The notes: generated by a model not told the origin, from the letters alone. A DNA stretch of 64,000 nucleotides from Ectocarpus siliculosus (GCA_000310025.1 FN649749.1:3581767-3645766), one strand, 5' to 3'; shown: positions 1 to 12,735, counted from the stretch's first letter. Program-made: numbers and translations.

Positions 1-176
1 GGGGGGGGGGGGTACATGTCGTTGTCGTTGGGGTGTTTCGTTGTCTGTTGTGTGCACATCGATCAGTAATTTTAGGAAGTTGCACGATGATTGATTCAAG
101 AACTTTCAACAAGAATAGAGTACTACCAATGGGGGTGGGGTTTTACTATGATGTTGTGATCGTATGATAATTATGA

Positions 177-208
<32 letters not shown>

Positions 209-2384
209 CCGTCTCGAGCGACACGACGCTTTGTCGGCCATTGCCTTTGGTAATTCCCCACTTGAGCGCGAAACCAACATGAAGCACTCACATATTTCGG
301 GTATACTATTTACCAGTGGACCTTTCATAGAACACACTCCTTGCTCGGTGTTGGATACTGATGCTGGATACTCCCATCATTGGATGTCAAAGAGTCACAG
401 CAGCAACGGGTAACGGAAATGGGCGGGTTCTGGTCAGCGGTCAGTGTCCGGCCATGTCTTCTATTTCCTGCATTTTCTCAGTAAACATTACAACATTGTG
501 TTCGGCGGGAGCGAAGGGTTTGGTCGCCCTACTACCGTACCGTCGTGAGAACAAGTTGTGATTTCTCCAACCCCCGCTATGCCGAAACAACGTCGCCGGA
601 GATGCAGCAAAGGGGATGAATGCGTCCGTCCCAACCAGAAACCACAGTTACTTCGTAGTTGAATCGCAACTAACTCCCGAGCAGCACCGAGCAGTTAGTA
701 AATGTGCAAAGATAATGATTGGTGCGAGGACCACGGAGCGAAGCAGGCATCATCATGCGCTTACTATTTAGACGCTGGTCTAGCGGTTGATGATAGTCGG
801 AAGACTTTCTCAACAACAAAAAAAAGACGAGCTTAGGGGGTCAATCATCGATGTCATCTCGCCCTTAGACGTGTTGGGCGCGATGCGTCATTTGGGCCTC
901 TCGCCAGCAAGTGAGGTGCGGCCATCATGTTGCGTACAGAACAACGTCAAACTTTCCCCGTCGCCCTATGGTCCCTTCTCCAACCCCCCAACGGGTGCAA
1001 ATACTAATAAAACACTTCACTCGAACAAAGCGTTTCGCACAGAACTGTTGACTTACCCTACTTTGATGCCGCCAAGCGGCGCAAACCCAAAAATCAGATA
1101 AATCAGGTACATAGCTCGGTGCACACCGCAGATCCAATTATGCAGGTGCGCCGTAACCAATTTCTCTACTAATACTTGTACGCCCTTCACGTACAATACC
1201 ACACACGGCGACGACGACACCTGCTGTCCGAGAAAAAAAGTCAGCTGCCAACACCAACACCCTCAACAGGGTCAACAGGGTCAACAACAAAGACACAGAA
1301 ACGTACAATAGAAAAGTCAAATATTGCCGGTCGCCTCATCGTCGCACTCAACAGCTAGCTCAACAGCTCGATCCGAAAGGGCGCACCATCTACAGTACAC
1401 AACCTCTATCCCCCCTTTCGCTTAAATCGGAGGTTGTTTTTGACACCCTACCGTGGTTTGTCTGTGTGCCCCCGATGACAAAGGCGAGACGATCACTGGA
1501 GCCAACTACTTGTATCATTATCTCACCGGCCGCGCCTACTTGGTGGCGCGAAACAAAAAGCGGCAAGCCGCAAAAAGCGGCAAGTCAGCACCAGTTACCG
1601 CCGCTAGGGAACACACCGCATCACGTAAGCTAGCCAGCTAAGCGCAGCATCACATCTCGTAGCCGCAGCCCGCACAGGGGGGGGTACGAAGACCTATAGA
1701 AATCCATTAGGAAGACTGTGGAATTTCGGCTTGTACAAAGGACTCCACAGACCTACGGCCGATCAAACGAGCTCCCCTCCAGTAGTAGTCCAATGCAAAC
1801 AAGACCACGAACAGCAAAACAAAGGGTTTTAGTTTAACTTTGATGGGTGACGGAAGCGTTTTCACCTGTTCCCTCGGTAGAGGTCACCTCTCCCTCCAAC
1901 TCCCGATAAGATTCAGCTACAGGGTTCACTCCCTCCCACACAGACGGGAAAAACACAAGGACTTTCAACATCATTCATTCTCAGGGTCAATTCGCTCTCT
2001 CTCCCAAATGTCTTTGTATCCAATTCGCTCTCTCTCCCAAATGTCTTTGTATCCACAGAGGTTCGATTCTGTTACGTACTGAAAATCAAACAAGTAATCA
2101 ATACAACCAGCGATCGAAATGATATAATAATGGAACACAAAAAAAAAAAATGTTTCCAAGAAAAACAAACTCAACCCTCTTGTTACAATATATAACCAAG
2201 GGATACACATGGGCGCGAGGCATCCACACACTCGCAAAGGCGAAAAAAAAATTAATAATAAAAAATAAAAGGCAACCATAAGGAATAAACACTAAAGAGC
2301 ACCATTCGCAGACCTAACTTGGGACCTCTGTATATACATGGATGCTCACGCCACGGACACACTGTTACGCAATAAATAAAAAAT
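1..2384. other. No supported gene; start of window to 3' end of glycosyltransferase-like copy A
   Basis: Open frames here are short and carry no recognisable motif. The stretch holds a poly-G run at positions 1-12, a (GAT)n microsatellite at 173-200, and a perfect 33-bp direct duplication at 1988-2054. It ends in the presumed 3' flank of the minus-strand gene whose stop codon is at 2385. Whether part of it is 3' UTR of that gene cannot be told from the sequence alone. Confidence 0.5.
1988..2054. repeat. 33-bp direct repeat, two tandem copies
   Basis: Two adjacent, essentially identical 33-bp units contain the string ctctctcccaaatgtctttg. They lie downstream of the copy A stop codon, in a region without a supported gene. 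Confidence 0.85.
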
Positions 2385-5300
2385 TCAGTTTTCTACGACC
2401 GGGCCGACTCTTGACCCAGCAGGGGGGTCCGTCGACTGCGGGGGTGCGGGGGGGTACACGGTGCATTTTTGCAACCCCTTGATTCCCTTGTACGTGGTCA
2501 TCTCGAGCAGCTGGTGGGGGCTGTCGAGCCAATTTTTATAGACCGAGTAATCTGACCCGTTCTGACGCCAGTCGACGCCGAACACCTGTTGCGCCGAACG
2601 GGGGTCAAGGGCAGGGCATACAAGTGTTCATGTTTTTGTTTGTTTGTTTTTTTTTGGGGGGGGGGCGCGGATATCAGAGATCGCGCGCCCGGACCGCCTT
2701 TATATTGTACGCCAAACGGATTTGAAACGATGAATTGCATGTACGAGAGACGAAGTGAATGAGGAAATTTAACGGGGACGGGGGTACGCAGACCTTATCC
2801 CTGACCCTAGTCTTACCCCAACTTCCCCGGTTGCATGGTTTTATCCAACATGTTTGCTAATCGAAAACCCTCGAGGGATACTGGCGCCCCCTGAGAGAGG
2901 CTTGAAACAGTTCTCCCCAACGATATCGTAATACATCCGGAGAAAACACCCCAGCCAACATCGAAACTTGCGACAGCCTTGCACGGCGGGATGGGTTTTA
3001 CCAGGGAGCGACAATCTACCGGGATCCCGAAGGTCTCGCACAGTCCGTACTACGACAGGAGGTAGATATCAACGGAAGTACACACACACAAACACACACC
3101 ATTCTGAGGAGATGCTGCCTGACGTCATCTCAAAATATTCGCTTAAACCTGGCAGGTAAACATCGCAGGGAAGCTTTTCGTGGAAACCCTCAAAGCTCGC
3201 GTACAGCATTACCTCAGATTCCCGCTTCTCTAGGAGAAGCAAGGTGGTGTTGTCGAAGGTTGCCTTAACCGGCACGTCTTTCATCCTGCGGAACCCCCCG
3301 TTGCCACACGGGGTCGGCACGAAGAAGGTGGTAGCCCTAGAGTGCGCGAAGGTGAGGAAACTCATGCTCGACCTCGAGGTGGCCAAGGCGTCCGCGCAGA
3401 GCATCTCCTTCATGTCCGTCAGAAGAGTTCGGTTCTGCAGGGAAGAAAAAAACAACACCCGCCTATAAAAAACTGTTACTGGTAGACGCTACCATAGGCT
3501 TGTCCAACACCCGCATATAAAAAGCTATCTAGACGCTACCAAAGGCTTGTGTGCCTATTGGGCGTTACTCATTGCGATTTTAATACATTCTCAAGGAGTA
3601 TCACTTTCATTACGCTCTATTTTCAGTATTTAACCCAAACCGACAACAGATACAAGGCAATCGCGAACGGAGCACAGGCCTATCAGTCGCACGTACGAGC
3701 GGCAGAGGCCGACTTCTTTCGAAGATGCGGCGGAAATAATCGAGAATAATCGAGAGCTGAAGCGTCCACAAGGGTGATTCTCCGCATAGAGCAGAAAGAG
3801 AACGAAATAAAGGCATCCACCGTCATGCTACATATGCTACTGAGTACCACGCCCTAGACACATTGCTGTTTCTCGAAGGCACGAGGGTCATGCGGTGTTG
3901 CTTATCTAGCCGCACATTGAAAAGATGGACGTTCTCCCCCAGGACGCCTGCGTCCGCCATCATCTCCAGCGTCAAAAATGTCGGGTTTAGGGCCCTGTCT
4001 TCCCACGCGGCTGTCAGGAACGTTACGTTATCCCAGTCCTTCGCCGCCAGCACGCGCAAGTAGTACTGGAGAGGCGGCTGGAGATGTAGGACGCGGGTGG
4101 CGGGATGGGAGAGCAGCGCGGGTTCCGATACAAGCGTGTCTCTACGTCAAATATCACACAGTGTGATACACCTTTCGAATTTGCTGGCGGCGTGTGTGTC
4201 GATGGCCTTGGGAATCGAAGAGCTGGAAAATCGAGCTGGGATGCTGGAATGCTGGAATGTTGGAATGTTGGAATGTTGGAATGCTGGAATGTTGAAATGT
4301 GAGGTCCGACGAAGAAGGAAGTATCAAAGATATTTACCATCCAAAACAAAACATGACGGCAACAACAGCAGTAACAACAGCTAGGATGACGACGTCAATA
4401 GCAACAACAACAACGACAAAACACCCAAGACGACCACAACCCCACAGCAGCAGCAGCAGCAGCGTCTATTCAGGTAGATACCTGGCCGAATCCCTGCCGA
4501 CGATGACCTTCTCCATCCGGGTTGAAAATATCCCCCGATCGGATGTGGGCCACCAACGATCCTGCCCCTTTTCGCTTGCCCGGTTCCTGCTTGGGGCAAA
4601 AGCTGCCCACGTCCACCAGCTTTCCAAGGTAGGCTTTCTCGCACCCTCTCAGGTAGACCCGGTTCATGCACTCTAAAAGCTTCGGATGGACATCTGTGAA
4701 GTAGTGCAAAGTCAATTCGGGGTAGCGAGAAAGGCCGTTAGGTGAGAGGTGAGAACAAAAAACGCTGGAGAAAAAAGAGGGAGACTAAGGAGATCCACAG
4801 CTAAATCAAAGGCTAATATGAAAATTACGTGGGTAGTCTAATGGTTTGATTTCGGCTTGTTTCATGGATCGAGACAGGCCGTTCCGCTGGGATCTGCCAC
4901 CTTTGGTTTCGCCGATGCAGGGTTAGAGGTAGGCTCGTTGGAAGACAACATAAAAGCATCTCTACTGCAACAGCAGTACTCTGCTCAAACTGCAACAACA
5001 GTACCAGACTCTGTTCTGGTTCCGCACGGGAACAAAACGGTAGTTACCTCTGATACCCCGTCTCTCCTTCGTCGTCAACACAGCACTCAGACGCAACAAC
5101 ACACAACGCGGTGATGAAACAAACCAAACTAGCAAGCCGGAACACGGCATCTGCGCCTGTTCTCTCTGGTGTGCGGTTCACTCCTCTCACCTTCGTACCC
5201 GAAAGCTTTTCTCCCCCCGTCCTTCGTCTCCGGCCGGCACACCTCTTGATCGTCCCCCATCTCCTGATACTCGGGCCAAGGAACAGTGACGTTGGAGAAG

Positions 5301-7096
5301 TCGAACCACCGCCTCGCCGACGTGAAATTGTCTAGCTCGTCAGGAAGCTTGTCGTCCGTCGCCGGCAGCGTTAGCTGGAGGGAAGGTAACCGTACGTACT
5401 TAGATAGGGGGTAGGCTTGGGGTAGGGATACGTGTGTAGGTACGGGGGTTGGGGAGAATGGCCAAGCGTCGATCAGCAAGTCAGCTTCGTCAAGCATGGG
5501 GGAGTGTTTCACCATTTGGTTGGTCTGGAGAAAAAGAAACAGATGCTGACTTAGCCGTGGTGCGAACGAGTCATAGAGAGGGAGGGTAGGTTCCAACTTT
5601 CTTCCTCAACCCAACTAGACATCTCCAGTTTGAACATGGGACGCTCATGATTCACAATTACGACTTGGCGCTCCGCGCTTGTGACAACTCGTGGCTGGAC
5701 CACCGGCAAGAGAGTGAACCGAAATTAACCTTACCATCTCCCTAGATGAACGCAGAACGGCGGAATTTGTCTTCGAGCTGTAATGTCGGATGCGAGGGTC
5801 TGCCGTGAACACTATTTAACTACCTCTACGGCCGAAGACGTCTCCTCCCTCCACCTGTCAGCGAAAACATGCACTCTGCCACTGGACTGAACGGCTGTGT
5901 ACAGCAACCGGGGTACACGCCGTTTCTACATCTCGCCATCCAGCTCACCAATCGAGACCGGCAGCAGAAGCCCATCGCGAGGTAGCTCGAAACCGTCATG
6001 AAGTGGTTCCCGCATCGACCTGCTGGGAGCAATCGCACACAAACACCTTAGGGGGAGAACCAAAGAACAGCAAAGAACCTAACACGCGATTAGCCGCTAA
6101 GCCATGCATGTCATAAGGTCAAAATCCAGTCAGCCCTCGTACAACAGGGTTAGGCTTAGGGTATAAAACCCTAATGTCAGTCGTAGGGTTATACCGGCAT
6201 TAGCCTTCACTCGGTCTGAGTGCATGAGTGAACGCAAGAAGAAGAGCAAGAAAATATCAAGCAGGTCTATGCAACATCTTAGCGACTACTTCGGCCTGTA
6301 CGCGGGTGGTACCTGGCCCTACAAGCGTTAACGTTGTCTACTCCGAACCTCTTGCAGAGGCTTTCAGAGCCGTTTCCCCCCCGTGAACAACCTGGGCGAG
6401 TTACATTACTGGCTTCATGGGCAACGCGTTGCCTTCGGAACGGGATGGAGAACAGTGCAGCACAAAAATCGGGTCTAATGACCGACCCTTTCAGACGTTC
6501 AGATGGTCTACTGTCCATAGTCCCGGCAATGCTCCGAACCCCACGCAACAGCAAGCGCCTATCACCGTTACCATCAACGCTTCTGCCTATGCATGCGGTC
6601 CAACTTGTCGACGGGCAGGCATGACAGCGCTGAGGTTTCTTCAGGGTCACCCTGACAATTCCTCAGACAAAGACTACATGCACTGACAATTCCAGACTTT
6701 TCAGTCAGCCTGTTTCGCTACGAGCCTGGACTAAATCCCCCTACGAATTACATCTACTCTGTGATGGCAGCGTATCGTTAGCCTTGTCAACTATTCCAGC
6801 ATTGTCAGCACTGTCCCCATTGGCAGCATTGGCAGCAATGCTAGCATTGACAGCGTTGTCAGCATTGTCAGCATTGTCAACATTGTCAACATTGGGTTAG
6901 GATAGGGTTATCGTCTCGCCTCGTCCGTGATCGAGAAGCTCGACCGTGTTGCCTCGCCCAACGCCTCCGGCTAAGGCTGCTTCAGCCTGCAGGCTAGAAA
7001 TCTCGTAGGGGCACTCCTCCAGATGAAAATAGACCCCCTCCGACACGAAAGGGTTCTCGCCTGCTTTTCTCTGCCTAACGACGACCTCCGCGACCT
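2385..7096 (-). CDS. Glycosyltransferase-like protein with HxRSGD motif, tandem copy A (7 exons, 5' end unresolved)
   Basis: Exons on the minus strand, 5' to 3': 6920-7096, 5949-6019, 5191-5374, 4482-4693, 3916-4077, 3213-3434, 2385-2585. Joined, they read 408 residues in one frame to a TAA. Key features in order are a GRCGNHF segment (5949-6019), an RRWFDFSNVTVPWP segment (5191-5374), the motif HIRSGDIF (HIRSGD at 4530-4547), then [25 protein letters not shown] and YSVYKNW near the end. G-x-x-G-N plus H-x-R-x-G-D is the pattern of GT-B fucosyltransferases, so a role in Golgi glycan fucosylation is an inference. The exon pattern matches copy B at 12981-19191. Oddities: the first intron needs a GC donor (GCGAGA), the intron after 3916 starts with the weak donor GTGCGG, and the last exon runs about 17 codons longer than in B. 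No signal anchor was found; 7442-7616 is a candidate upstream exon. It could be a decaying copy, but the frame is intact. Confidence 0.72.
4241..4300. repeat. 9-bp minisatellite (tggaatgct/tggaatgtt)
   Basis: About six to seven copies of a 9-bp unit of the form tggaatgyt lie in the copy A intron between exons 3916-4077 and 4482-4693. Confidence 0.9.
4446..4464. repeat. (CAG)n microsatellite near a copy A splice donor
   Basis: Six CAG units follow a looser AAC/CAA-rich stretch at 4355-4420. They sit about 17 bp from the donor of the HxRSGD exon. The same CAA-then-CAG arrangement stands at the equivalent place in copy B (15147-15216), so the microsatellite probably predates the duplication. 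Confidence 0.85.
6797..6894. repeat. 9-bp tandem repeat (attgtcagc variants)
   Basis: A degenerate array of about ten 9-bp units (attgtcagc, attggcagc, attgtcaac) ends 26 bp before the copy A exon at 6920-7096 and runs into a gggttaggatagggtta stretch. It lies within the first intron, directly beside the exon that uses the GC donor. Confidence 0.85.
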
Positions 7097-7441
7097 CTGA
7101 AGCTGCGAAAACACAAAGACAAACAAACAAAACCGGAGAGCGCGCAAAAAAACAGCAGTAGCCGGTAGCAGCATTCTGAGGTGGCAGTCCAGCAACGAGA
7201 ACCAAATAAAATGAAGAGTGTGTCGTATTTGTTCTCTTTCGTTTCGTTATCTCTCCCTACTTGTACAGTACTAATTCTCGTTCCACACCAGAGAGCCCCC
7301 CGGCCATCAACGCGACCCACAAGAAGGAAAGAAGGAAGGTAAACGAAAACGAGATGGGGAAAATAAAATACTTCGACGTGCACAAGGTTTGTCGCGATCA
7401 ACTAAAAAAAGAGAAACATCTACCTTCTTGTATCGTTTCAC

Positions 7442-7616
7442 CTCTCCTGAACTGCGGGTTAACTGCGAAGCTGATGTCACTAGCTACTGCTGACAACCGT
7501 CCGTTCAGGGGTTTACGGTCCGTGGCGGTGAGCACGGCTGTGAAAAGTATGTGGTTCCGGGAAAATTCCGGCGCAGATTTCGGACTGTTTTCAGAGGCTG
7601 CTGCGACCTTTGACAT
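7442..7616 (-). CDS. Candidate upstream exon of copy A
   Basis: An ATG at 7616 opens 58 codons and one base, ending at a GTGAAA donor. That phase joins correctly to the exon at 6920-7096. The peptide contains FTAVLTATDRKPLNGR and FAVNPQFRR. I found no convincing equivalent upstream of copy B (the phase-compatible donor there is at 19290), and no signal peptide or membrane anchor, so either the true first exon lies further upstream or this stretch is not coding. Confidence 0.3.
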
Positions 7617-8642
7617 TTCAGCTCCAGTAGCAAACCTGAACGTGCCAGCACACGGAATACCTCTTCATTGTGTACTCTTCTAGAATGCATAGAACCTAAA
7701 CGCTATTCTTGTAGAATGCATAGTCTAGAACCTAGCGCTAGGAAGGCTTCTTTCCTGTTTTTTGTATTGGGTTCAAGTATTGAAATAGAGCCAGCGTCAA
7801 AATACTTGAAGTAATAGTCACCCGACGCTACGTAACAAAGGAAGCGATCAACGGAGTGAGACAGATCGAAACACAAGTGTGATAAAAAAGTTCTCAAGGC
7901 CGAAAGAACAGAACGAGGGGTGTTACCGGTTAGAACCTTCTCAGCAGGCTCTTCTCCCTCTAATGATGTCGAGATGAACGTGTTGGGACCGTCCTTCGAT
8001 GCGCCGCATCCATGCTTGGGTGAAAGCGGATAGGGAAGGACGGAAGGCAGAGGAGGGGGGAGGGGAGGACCGAGAATAATAAGAGAGGGGGGAGGGGAGG
8101 ACGCGAAATCGGCGAATACGCCAAATTCTTGGGTGAAAACTGAGACAAGGCAAGCATGTACGTAGCGCGTTTATTCTCACAACACCGGGGGGCACGTCAA
8201 GCGATTTTGCCTGCGGAAACCAAGAGGCTGTGACAAGTTTGACAAGTTTGACAAGTTCGCTGTACAATACAACGGGCATCGCAAAATGATAAGCTCACCA
8301 ACACAACCACCGCTCTCTGTCTGCCACTAGTCCATGTGACATTGCGTTGAGGCTTCAGTTACGGGTTGTACTTGACTACAGAACTGCGGTACTACTGTAG
8401 CAGTCAGTCTACCGTCTACCGCCGGCTCTCTAAATTCCGTCGCCTTGTCGCCTTCGCGCAACCGCGGTGAAAACGCTGAAAGAGTTACGCTGGAAACATG
8501 AAAAGTACAGTACGTGGTATGTGGTACCCAACACCCAACGGGTACCCACCGAAGATTGTTGGACTACCATGAACCCCACAGACGCGGCAAGCACTACCAG
8601 CAACCAAAATCGGGTAGACCCTGGGGTGAAACGGATGCGCGA

Positions 8643-8668
8643 GCAGCAGCAGCAGCAGCAGCAGCAGC
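8643..8668. repeat. (CAG)n microsatellite
   Basis: About eight to nine consecutive CAG units, possibly just upstream of an ATG at 8668. Confidence 0.9.
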
Positions 8669-9806
8669 CATGCAAGGGCGCGTGTTGTTCGAAAAGGCAA
8701 GGCAACAGGTGGAGGTGTAGGCTATCAGGTCAACGCTTGCAGGGCGCAGAACAGCCTTGACCCAGCCAAACAAAGGTATGATAAACGCGTATCTACATAT
8801 ATTTCTGAAGCAGGTTTGTCACAGTCAATTTCATATCTATCCAGTCATGTCGATATGCTTGATGTACTGCTGCCATCCCACCTGTTGCGCGAGAAGCAAA
8901 GAGGTATACAGCAGGAGGGATAATCAGCATCGTGAATTGCATACTCGTAGCTCACGCGCCAAGTAATTCGGCACGGAAAGCAGATGAGATTTCAAAGCCG
9001 TGGGATGTACACTGGAGGACAAAACTTACCATTTGCGCCTCTTGCCACCCGCTGGAGCGCAAAACTGTGCACACAGCTATGCGTCCGTAACACGCGTTTT
9101 CAGCAGTCAGTACCTGTTTACTACTTTAACCCTTATGTGACTACACCCACGAATGAGCTCCGTTCCCAGCTCCGATCACTTTGGGTGCCGAAAGATCGCC
9201 GTTGTGCCTCGGCTAAGAGCAAAAAAACTACAGAAGAGACCAGCAGGGAGACACAGGCAGCCCACCCCAAAAGCACGCTTATCAGCAATGCGCACAGGAC
9301 TCACATAGCACAACACTATTCACCCATGCCTCATCTCTCTGACGTGGGGCAGATATCCTTTCCAGATCCAACCTACTGCCTATACCGGTACTGCTGTAGT
9401 CTGATATTCAAACGCACAATACCACCGGAGAGGGTACATACAGCACCCTGAACATGTGATCAACCCGGTGCCGCATCCGCGGGGGAGACCAGAGAAAGCG
9501 CACACGGAGCCGATGCTAACGTACTGCCTCGGTGCTTGATGTTGTTGTGGTTGCGGTGCGTGTGGTTCCCAGTATTGGGAGTGAAGGGTGGTTCGTCTGC
9601 TGTGTGCAAAATTTCGCTCAAAGGCAAGGGTTTTCGGGACTACAGCTCCGATCACAGCTCCGATCACAGCTCTCTATTTGTAGTACAGAATAGTAAAAAT
9701 TATCACGATTTTTATGCATTTTGTGCGATAGACAAGCGATAGAGTAGTGGATGATGGTCTCGATTCTCTGTTGAGCGGGCCGTTTTTTTCGTCGATCTGG
9801 CGCTTC

Positions 9807-10441
9807 TGTGAGGCGGTTTCCCGTCAGCCTCTTCGCATCTAGCGCCGCTAGCATATTCATGCGCTTGCCGTATGCTCTGTCCAAGGATGAGGTGGAGAAC
9901 ATGTGCCAACAGGTATTGCTTGCACAGACTGTGCGGACGGTTGCTGTCGGAGACAGGCATGCACACCTGCTCAGAAACTACTGCTGCTGTAGTCTATTTC
10001 TTTCCGCATAACTGCTACTGCTGTTCAGCAGTAGTACTACTTGACTCCTGTTCGTCACTCTTACATAGACTATACCGCGTCCCCATCCCTGTGAGCCCCA
10101 CACATGGACCCACTGCTGCACCATCCTTGCCGCCGTGATTTATGGGTGTACACGCATGCTTGGAAGATATTTGACCGCAGAGAGCCAGCTGTGGGGAAAA
10201 AAACATAAAAATCCAAATTAACCCAGTCACGCAAGGGTTAAAGTACATGTGTACAGGACTGCTGCTTTTCTCACGGGAGTATTTCCCGTTCAACACAGCA
10301 CCAGCACCACAGCACCAGCGTTCTCATCGATCCGACAGCTGCCTCTCGCGGGTGGCCAACGAGTACAACGCTACACAGGAGTTGAGAGCACGCGTGCTCC
10401 AAGCAAAACTACGCGGCACGGGGCGCACGGTGTCGGCATAA
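9807..10441 (+). CDS. Possible small multi-exon gene of unknown function
   Basis: Two stretches look like joined exons. The first, about 9807-9912, reads SLFASSAASIFMRLPYALS then KDEVENMCQQ and ends at a GTATTG donor in phase 0. The second, about 10319-10441, follows a CAG acceptor in phase 0 and reads RVANEYNATQELRARVLQAK to a TAA stop. Both have a charged, helical composition unlike surrounding frames. A further possible exon at 8668-8704 (MQGRVLFEKARQQ, then GTGGAG) would also fit in phase. I do not recognise the family, and the whole model could be chance. Confidence 0.22.
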
Positions 10442-10600
10442 TCGAAGCGCAGGCAGCGTAGCGCTGCCGCTGCTGAATCCGCTGGTGCACATCCCCTGCT
10501 TTGGGCGGCTAAACATCCCTCGCGATGCTCTTTTGCTGTTGTTTCCGAAAATCCCAGTGTCGTTCTGGAGCCAATCTACTGCTGTACACTCCTCACCACA

Positions 10601-11128
10601 TTGGACTTCACGCATCACACTACGGGAGGGAAAAAATTGTTCCTGTTAGCAGCGCGCGCCACGCAATACTTCGCACCATGTGATGGCCGTCCCGTCAGGC
10701 GTATGCGGCCTGAAAGGCAGAGCAACGCCGCCTTGCCCGGCTGCTGCCACAACAGCTGCAGCCGGCCGTCTCGAGCGCCATCTCTCGGGCTGCCGGCCAA
10801 CCTATCCCGCCTCTTGCCGAAGCTGGACACCATCTTGCGACTGGAGGGCGAAAGGCTGCGGTTGCCCCTGCCGACACCATCGCCACGGGTACTATGTCTG
10901 ACGGGGGAATTCATCCATCCGGAGTGCGCGAGCCTGTTGTGCGTGTGTGATGTGTGGCATCTGGTGCAACTTCTCACTCGTTCATTGCACCTGCATGCCG
11001 AGACTGTCAGTTTCGGAATACTGGCGAATCAAGTTGCTTCTGCTCGCTATTCTCATATCTGCCGACCGCAGACGCTCGGTCGAGGCACGACACAAGACAC
11101 GACACAACACTCGCCCGGCCAAGCGTAA
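10601..11128 (+). CDS. Open frame of 175 codons in a GC-rich patch, unknown
   Basis: This is one of the longest uninterrupted frames outside the recognised genes. The middle part (LSRLLPKLDTILRLEGERL, then LTGEFIHPECASLLCV) is leucine-rich and could be a helical domain. The C-terminal third looks like low-complexity read-through. No motif is recognised, a second frame (10947-11564) overlaps it, and there are no clear splice signals tying it to a gene. Confidence 0.15.
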   Translation: MDFTHHTTGGKKLFLLAARATQYFAPCDGRPVRRMRPERQSNAALPGCCHNSCSRPSRAPSLGLPANLSRLLPKLDTILRLEGERLRLPLPTPSPRVLCLTGEFIHPECASLLCVCDVWHLVQLLTRSLHLHAETVSFGILANQVASARYSHICRPQTLGRGTTQDTTQHSPGQA

Positions 11129-12735
11129 GGAATGGCTGCCCAAAGCCAGCTTCCTCCTCTTTGTCAATAGGCATACGAGCAAGCAGGGTACACGCCTAGA
11201 TTCTCTTTCGCTGACTCTTCTCTGTGCAGGGATGCAATTGTTTCCTGGTGGAGCCACCCGCATTTCGCACCATTTTTTTGTAAAGGAAATAAAGAGCATC
11301 TCGTCGGTAGATATCTTCTGGCATCAACACATTTTGAAAAATATGAAGGCGACACCCGCGGGCACTCGCCGTTTTCTCTGCAAAACACACAGCACAGAGG
11401 GAAGAGGGGCGTGTGGGATATGGGGGCAACACGCCCGCTGCTGTTGCTGCTCCACTTCGCAGCACAGCAGTGGTCTACTGTATGTTTTCGACTGCTACAC
11501 TATCCCCTCCCTTCGTTCTTATGTGTCACGACATAGCATAGCAGATAGTCTACTGTACTTGTAGCGCGTGTAATGGGCACAAACGCCCGCCACGCGCTGC
11601 CATTGTACCTGCTCTGCATCACCCCACTCTACTTCCGCTGTCATTGCTGTTTGTGCTGTGTGGTGGTGGCGTGGAGGGACGGCTCAAGAGAGAAGGGATA
11701 CGGGCCTCGTAACTGCGTATATAGCTATCCTTGCATTGATCTCGTTACTTAGCACAACACAAAGAGGCTGCCCTCACCTCTGTCGTGCTGCTGCTGCACT
11801 TGACGCACGCTGAATGAAGGTTGCCCTTCTTTTCACCGGAATGCCTGACTCAAAAATCAGAATCCAAAGTGGGAATTTGCAAGTCAACCAAACTCCAACC
11901 AGCTCCCCAAAAATACCGAGTACAGTACTACATGTAGTTCTGTTTTTTATTTCTTCTTTTCTCCCATCATCTGTCGTCTACCCCTCTGGTCCCCATCCTC
12001 CACTTCTACTGGGTAGACGACCCAACCGGGGTCACATAGGAGGGGGGGGTTGGACCCCCTCCTGCGGTTCCTGCCTGAGATATTTTTATCGCGAGAAGGG
12101 TACAGCAATCCCATCCCTCGCGACTGATGAAGTGGATCTAGTTTACTAACAACGAGCTTTGCAGCGCGTCGCTTCCAACTTAGACCAGGATTTATTTAAT
12201 ATGTACATCACACGAACACGATGCCTCTTATGCTGCTTCACTACGAACAAGGTCAACAATTAAACCGCACCGTTCTCTTTTCACAGAGGTGGTTTGGAGC
12301 ACAGAGCCCTAAATTTCTATTTAGCCGTCAGTGGCCTACACAAACATCGAGATTCAATTTCATCCAAAACCAACAATGAAAGGGACGAACGGTTTCCGAC
12401 GCCGAACTATGTACCTGTGTACTTACATACTATCTCAACCATGACCAACCACCGTAAACGCCGCGAACGGGACCATGCAGGTCTACACCCACAGGGAACG
12501 AATGAATGAACACGACGACGGTCCAGACGATTAATATCGTAAAGGCTACATTGAAATCGTGTACCCAATTTACAGACGAAACCAAGTACCGAAAAGAAAG
12601 GCCAATGACGCGAACGCGGCAAGCGCATGGAGCACATCAAGCGATGTGCTTTGATTATCCGAAGCCCCATCCGCCCCTGTGCACCCCTGACTCACTACCT
12701 CTCCGTTTTCCCATGTACAGTCAGTCTACAGTATA

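Larger units (their letters stand above)
7617..12735. other. Inter-copy region between the two glycosyltransferase-like genes
   Basis: About 5 kb separates copy A from the 3' end of copy B. I see no clear gene. The region holds a (CAG)n run at 8643-8668, possible small-gene exons at 8668-8704, 9807-9912 and 10319-10441, and a GC-rich open frame at 10601-11128. The rest has only short overlapping open frames without motifs. Confidence 0.5.

Noticed and set aside
6145-6215. Telomere-like gggttagg / ccctaa words
   Set aside because: Too few and irregular to call a telomeric array; noted only as low-complexity DNA.
8984-9451. 155-codon plus-strand frame
   Set aside because: Composition is unlike the confirmed exons, with no motif or splice context.
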